From [Clostridium] aminophilum DSM 10710 (GTDB taxonomy: Bacteria > Bacillota > Clostridia > Lachnospirales > Lachnospiraceae), in contig NZ_JONJ01000002.1 of NCBI RefSeq assembly GCF_000711825.1, positions 1 to 64,000 of the forward strand: 64,000 nt of DNA, written 5' to 3'. Of the stretch, positions 61,940 to 64,000 are shown one piece after another (position 1 is the stretch's first letter; each line of letters begins with the position of its first letter). The notes beneath the pieces are model-generated. The model was given only the letters and a program-made list of their open reading frames with translations, did no database searches and was not told where the DNA came from. The translations under genes and the position numbers were made by a program.

Positions 61940-62692
61940 ATGAAAATGGAGAAAAAACTTTATGTGGTGGGCATGGGCCCCGGTGGACATGACGATATGA
62001 CATTTCGTGCGGACCGGGCACTTCGGAACTCGGAGGTGATTGCCGGTTACACGGTCTATGTTGATCTGATCCGGGCGGAGTATCCGCAGGCGGAAATTAT
62101 CACGACGCCGATGCGAAAGGAACGGGAGCGCTGTGAAATGGCACTTGATGCCGCCGCAGACGGGAGAATCACTTCGATGATCTGCAGCGGGGATTCCGGG
62201 GTTTACGGCATGGCGTCCCTGATTCTGGAGATGGCAGGGAATTACCCGGAGGTCTCCATTGAGATTATTCCGGGTATTACCGCGGCACTCTCCGGCGGTG
62301 CGCTTCTGGGGGCACCTCTCGGTCATGATTTTGCGGTGATCAGCATGAGCGATGCCCTCACGCCGATGGAGACCATCGAGAATCGTCTGGCTGCGGCGGC
62401 AAAATCCGATATGGTGATCTGTCTCTACAATCCGGAGAGTCACAAGCGAAAAGGATATCTTCGCCATGCGTGTGAGATCATCGGACAGTACCGCTCACCG
62501 GATACCATCTGCGGAACGGCGTCCGAGATCGGCCGGGACGGGCAGGAGGCGCGAATTCTCACACTCGGGGAACTGAGCGGGACGGCGGTGGATATGTTCA
62601 CCACGGTTTTCATCGGAAGCAGCAGGACGAAGAATCTTCGGGAACGGATGGTGACTCCGCGGGGATACCGCGGCCTGGAGGGGCAGACATGA
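61940..62692 (+). CDS. cobJ: Precorrin-3B/cobalt-precorrin-3 C17-methyltransferase
   Basis: 250 residues; ATG 61946 may be the true start, since GAGGGG lies just ahead of 61940. Motifs: LYVVGMGPGGHDDMTFRADRAL, ICSGDSGVYGMASL, GITAALSGGALLGAPLGHDF, and CLYNPESHKRKGYLRHACEII. It methylates C17 and contracts the ring. Known as CobJ or CbiH. Overlaps the next gene by 4 bp (ATGA). Confidence 0.95.
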   Translation: MKMEKKLYVVGMGPGGHDDMTFRADRALRNSEVIAGYTVYVDLIRAEYPQAEIITTPMRKERERCEMALDAAADGRITSMICSGDSGVYGMASLILEMAGNYPEVSIEIIPGITAALSGGALLGAPLGHDFAVISMSDALTPMETIENRLAAAAKSDMVICLYNPESHKRKGYLRHACEIIGQYRSPDTICGTASEIGRDGQEARILTLGELSGTAVDMFTTVFIGSSRTKNLRERMVTPRGYRGLEGQT

Positions 62693-64000
62693 AGCCGGAA
62701 ATACTGATTTTTGGCGGCACGACCGAGGGACGCGAGATCGCGGAATTCTGCTCGCAGCATGAGATTCCGGCGTTTGTCAGTGTCTATTCCGGTTATGGAG
62801 CGGACATGATTGAGACGGACGAATGGTCTCCGGACACAGACGGGACGACGGTCCGCATTCTGGTCGGGCCGATGAAACGGGAAGAGATCGGACAGTTTCT
62901 GAAAGAGAAAGAAATCCGTCTGGTGATCGATGCAACGCATCCGTACGCGAAGAATGTGTCGGACAATATCCGATCCGCGGTGGCAGAGACCTCTGCGGAA
63001 CTGATCCGCGTACTCCGGGATGCGGAGGAAGCCGGAGAATCGGACGAGGGGGATGAGAAATGCCGCCGCGGGAATATTTTCGTTGAGACTCCGGAAGAAG
63101 CCGCCGCGTATCTGACCGGGACAGAGGGGAATATCCTTTTGACGACGGGAAGCCGTGCGCTGTCTGTGTTCGCGGCAATTCCGGGTTCCTCCGAGCGGCT
63201 CTATGCGAGAGTTCTTCCAAGCGAGGAAGGCATCCGCACCTGTCAGGAAAACGGACTTCGGGGCAGGCATATCATTGCAATGCAGGGGCCGTTTACCGTG
63301 GAAATGAACAAGGCTCTTCTCAATCAGACCGGTGCGGAATATCTTGTGACCAAGGAGAGCGGAAAAAACGGCGGATATCGGGAAAAGCTTGAGGCGGCCG
63401 CGGCCTGCGGAGTGCAGGCGGTGATCATCGGCAGACCGAAGGAGGCCGGAATCGGGCTAACGCAGTGCCTCGAACTTCTCCGAAGGCGCTATTCGGTGCA
63501 GCACGTTGTGATCGCCGGAATCGGTCCGGGGAATACCGAGCATATGACGGCTGCCGTGATCGGTGCAATCCTTGCGGCCGACCGGGTCATCGGCGCTTCC
63601 CGAATGCTCGACTGTGCCCGGGAGGCGGTGCGCCGGTTTGAACCGGGAAAGCCGGATCGGAGAAACTATATTGCCGAATACCGCCCGACAGAAGTTCTCA
63701 GGAAGATCCGGGAAGCGGAGGGAAAGAATGTTCTGCTGCTGTTTTCCGGAAGTCTGGCATTTCACAGCGGAGCATGTGCCTGTGAAGCGCTTCTTGCGGA
63801 AAACGGAATCCGGTATTCGATTCTTCCCGGGATTTCAAGCGTGACGTATCTGTCTTCTCTTTTGGGCGAAGATCTTGCAGACGCGGTGCTCTCGTCCATG
63901 CACGGCGCATCGCGGTCGGCTGAGGAACTTCTGGATTCGCTGTTCAGCTCCGGGAAAGAACATTTCTGCATTCTGTCCGGAAAAGGAGATGACGCGCGTG
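62689..64000 (+). CDS. cobK: CobK/CbiJ-CbiE fusion: precorrin-6A reductase and precorrin-7 C5-methyltransferase, partial
   Basis: The frame is open from ATG 62689 to the window end (about 437 residues seen). The first 250 residues are precorrin-6A reductase (ILIFGGTTEGREIAEFC, VIDATHPYAKNVSDNI, IIAMQGPFTVEMNKALL, LVTKESGKNGGYREKL). From about residue 270 a CbiE methyltransferase follows (VVIAGIGPGNTEHMTAAVIGAI, LLFSGSLAFHSGA). The fusion joins two neighbouring steps; a CbiT domain or gene would be expected next, beyond the edge. The ATGA overlap couples it to cobJ. Confidence 0.93.
   Translation, partial: MKPEILIFGGTTEGREIAEFCSQHEIPAFVSVYSGYGADMIETDEWSPDTDGTTVRILVGPMKREEIGQFLKEKEIRLVIDATHPYAKNVSDNIRSAVAETSAELIRVLRDAEEAGESDEGDEKCRRGNIFVETPEEAAAYLTGTEGNILLTTGSRALSVFAAIPGSSERLYARVLPSEEGIRTCQENGLRGRHIIAMQGPFTVEMNKALLNQTGAEYLVTKESGKNGGYREKLEAAAACGVQAVIIGRPKEAGIGLTQCLELLRRRYSVQHVVIAGIGPGNTEHMTAAVIGAILAADRVIGASRMLDCAREAVRRFEPGKPDRRNYIAEYRPTEVLRKIREAEGKNVLLLFSGSLAFHSGACACEALLAENGIRYSILPGISSVTYLSSLLGEDLADAVLSSMHGASRSAEELLDSLFSSGKEHFCILSGKGDDAR

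Overview
The window reads as chromosomal DNA of an anaerobic Firmicute, most likely a Clostridia/Lachnospiraceae-type bacterium. The reasons are Shine-Dalgarno sites of the AGGAGG type, many Rho-independent terminators, sortase-anchored (PQTGD) surface proteins, a single-chain PurL, an adjacent cmk-ispH-rpsA set, an anaerobic cobalamin operon, several large GGDEF/EAL proteins, and choline-binding-type cell-wall repeats. The identification is inferred from gene content; no species marker is present.

Layout. 1-0.7 kb: 3' part of an IS200/IS605 tnpB with its right end, where the omega RNA would end. 1.1-6.6 kb: two related sortase-anchored surface proteins with 7-residue Pro/Glu/Ser wall-spanning repeats; the first carries a frameshift that separates it from its anchor. 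6.7-8.6 kb: a complete group II intron (probably class C) with its reverse transcriptase, inserted directly after a terminator. 9-14.3 kb: an ECF sigma factor with a probable anti-sigma factor, a periplasmic-sensing diguanylate cyclase, and a DUF4349 lipoprotein whose upstream region resembles that of the sigma operon. 14.4-17 kb: a TetR regulator and homoserine dehydrogenase (minus strand). 17-30 kb: a cyclic-di-GMP block (EAL protein, PAS-GGDEF-like protein, and a 1439-residue GGDEF/EAL/PAS/GAF protein) mixed with a thioredoxin-reductase-like flavoprotein, tRNA-Lys, a LytTR regulator and a secreted metallo-beta-lactamase-fold protein. 30-41.8 kb: an NlpC/P60 hydrolase, two HAD phosphatases (one ThrH-like), a MATE exporter, an HD hydrolase, YitT and small membrane proteins, a Rad3/DinG-like helicase with an N-terminal nuclease-like domain, a sigma-70-like protein without region 4, and a histidine phosphatase. 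42-53 kb: purL, a choline-binding-type secreted protein, a BaiN-like flavoprotein, a two-component system and trpS. 53-58.4 kb: a PLP decarboxylase, a LysR regulator and cmk-ispH-rpsA. 58.6-64 kb: the start of a translationally coupled cobalamin operon (cbiD, cobM/cbiF, cbiG, cobJ/cbiH, cobK-cbiE fusion) that runs off the end.

The most striking feature lies in the intergenic DNA. A mosaic family of palindromic repeats recurs at about a dozen sites. Nearly every copy starts within a few bases of the T-tract of a Rho-independent terminator. Full copies have an imperfect palindrome of about 29 bp, then modules that can fold into hairpins whose stems are kept by wobble or changed pairs. The group II intron sits exactly at such a terminator/palindrome junction: joining its two exons restores a palindrome. 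A second intergenic pattern is a set of degenerate 12-15 bp tandem arrays that begin right at the stop codons of several genes.

Functional links: homoserine dehydrogenase and ThrH both act on threonine-pathway intermediates; cyclic-di-GMP enzymes and sortase-anchored adhesins plausibly belong to one surface/biofilm programme (inference); the coupled cobalamin genes form one pathway block.
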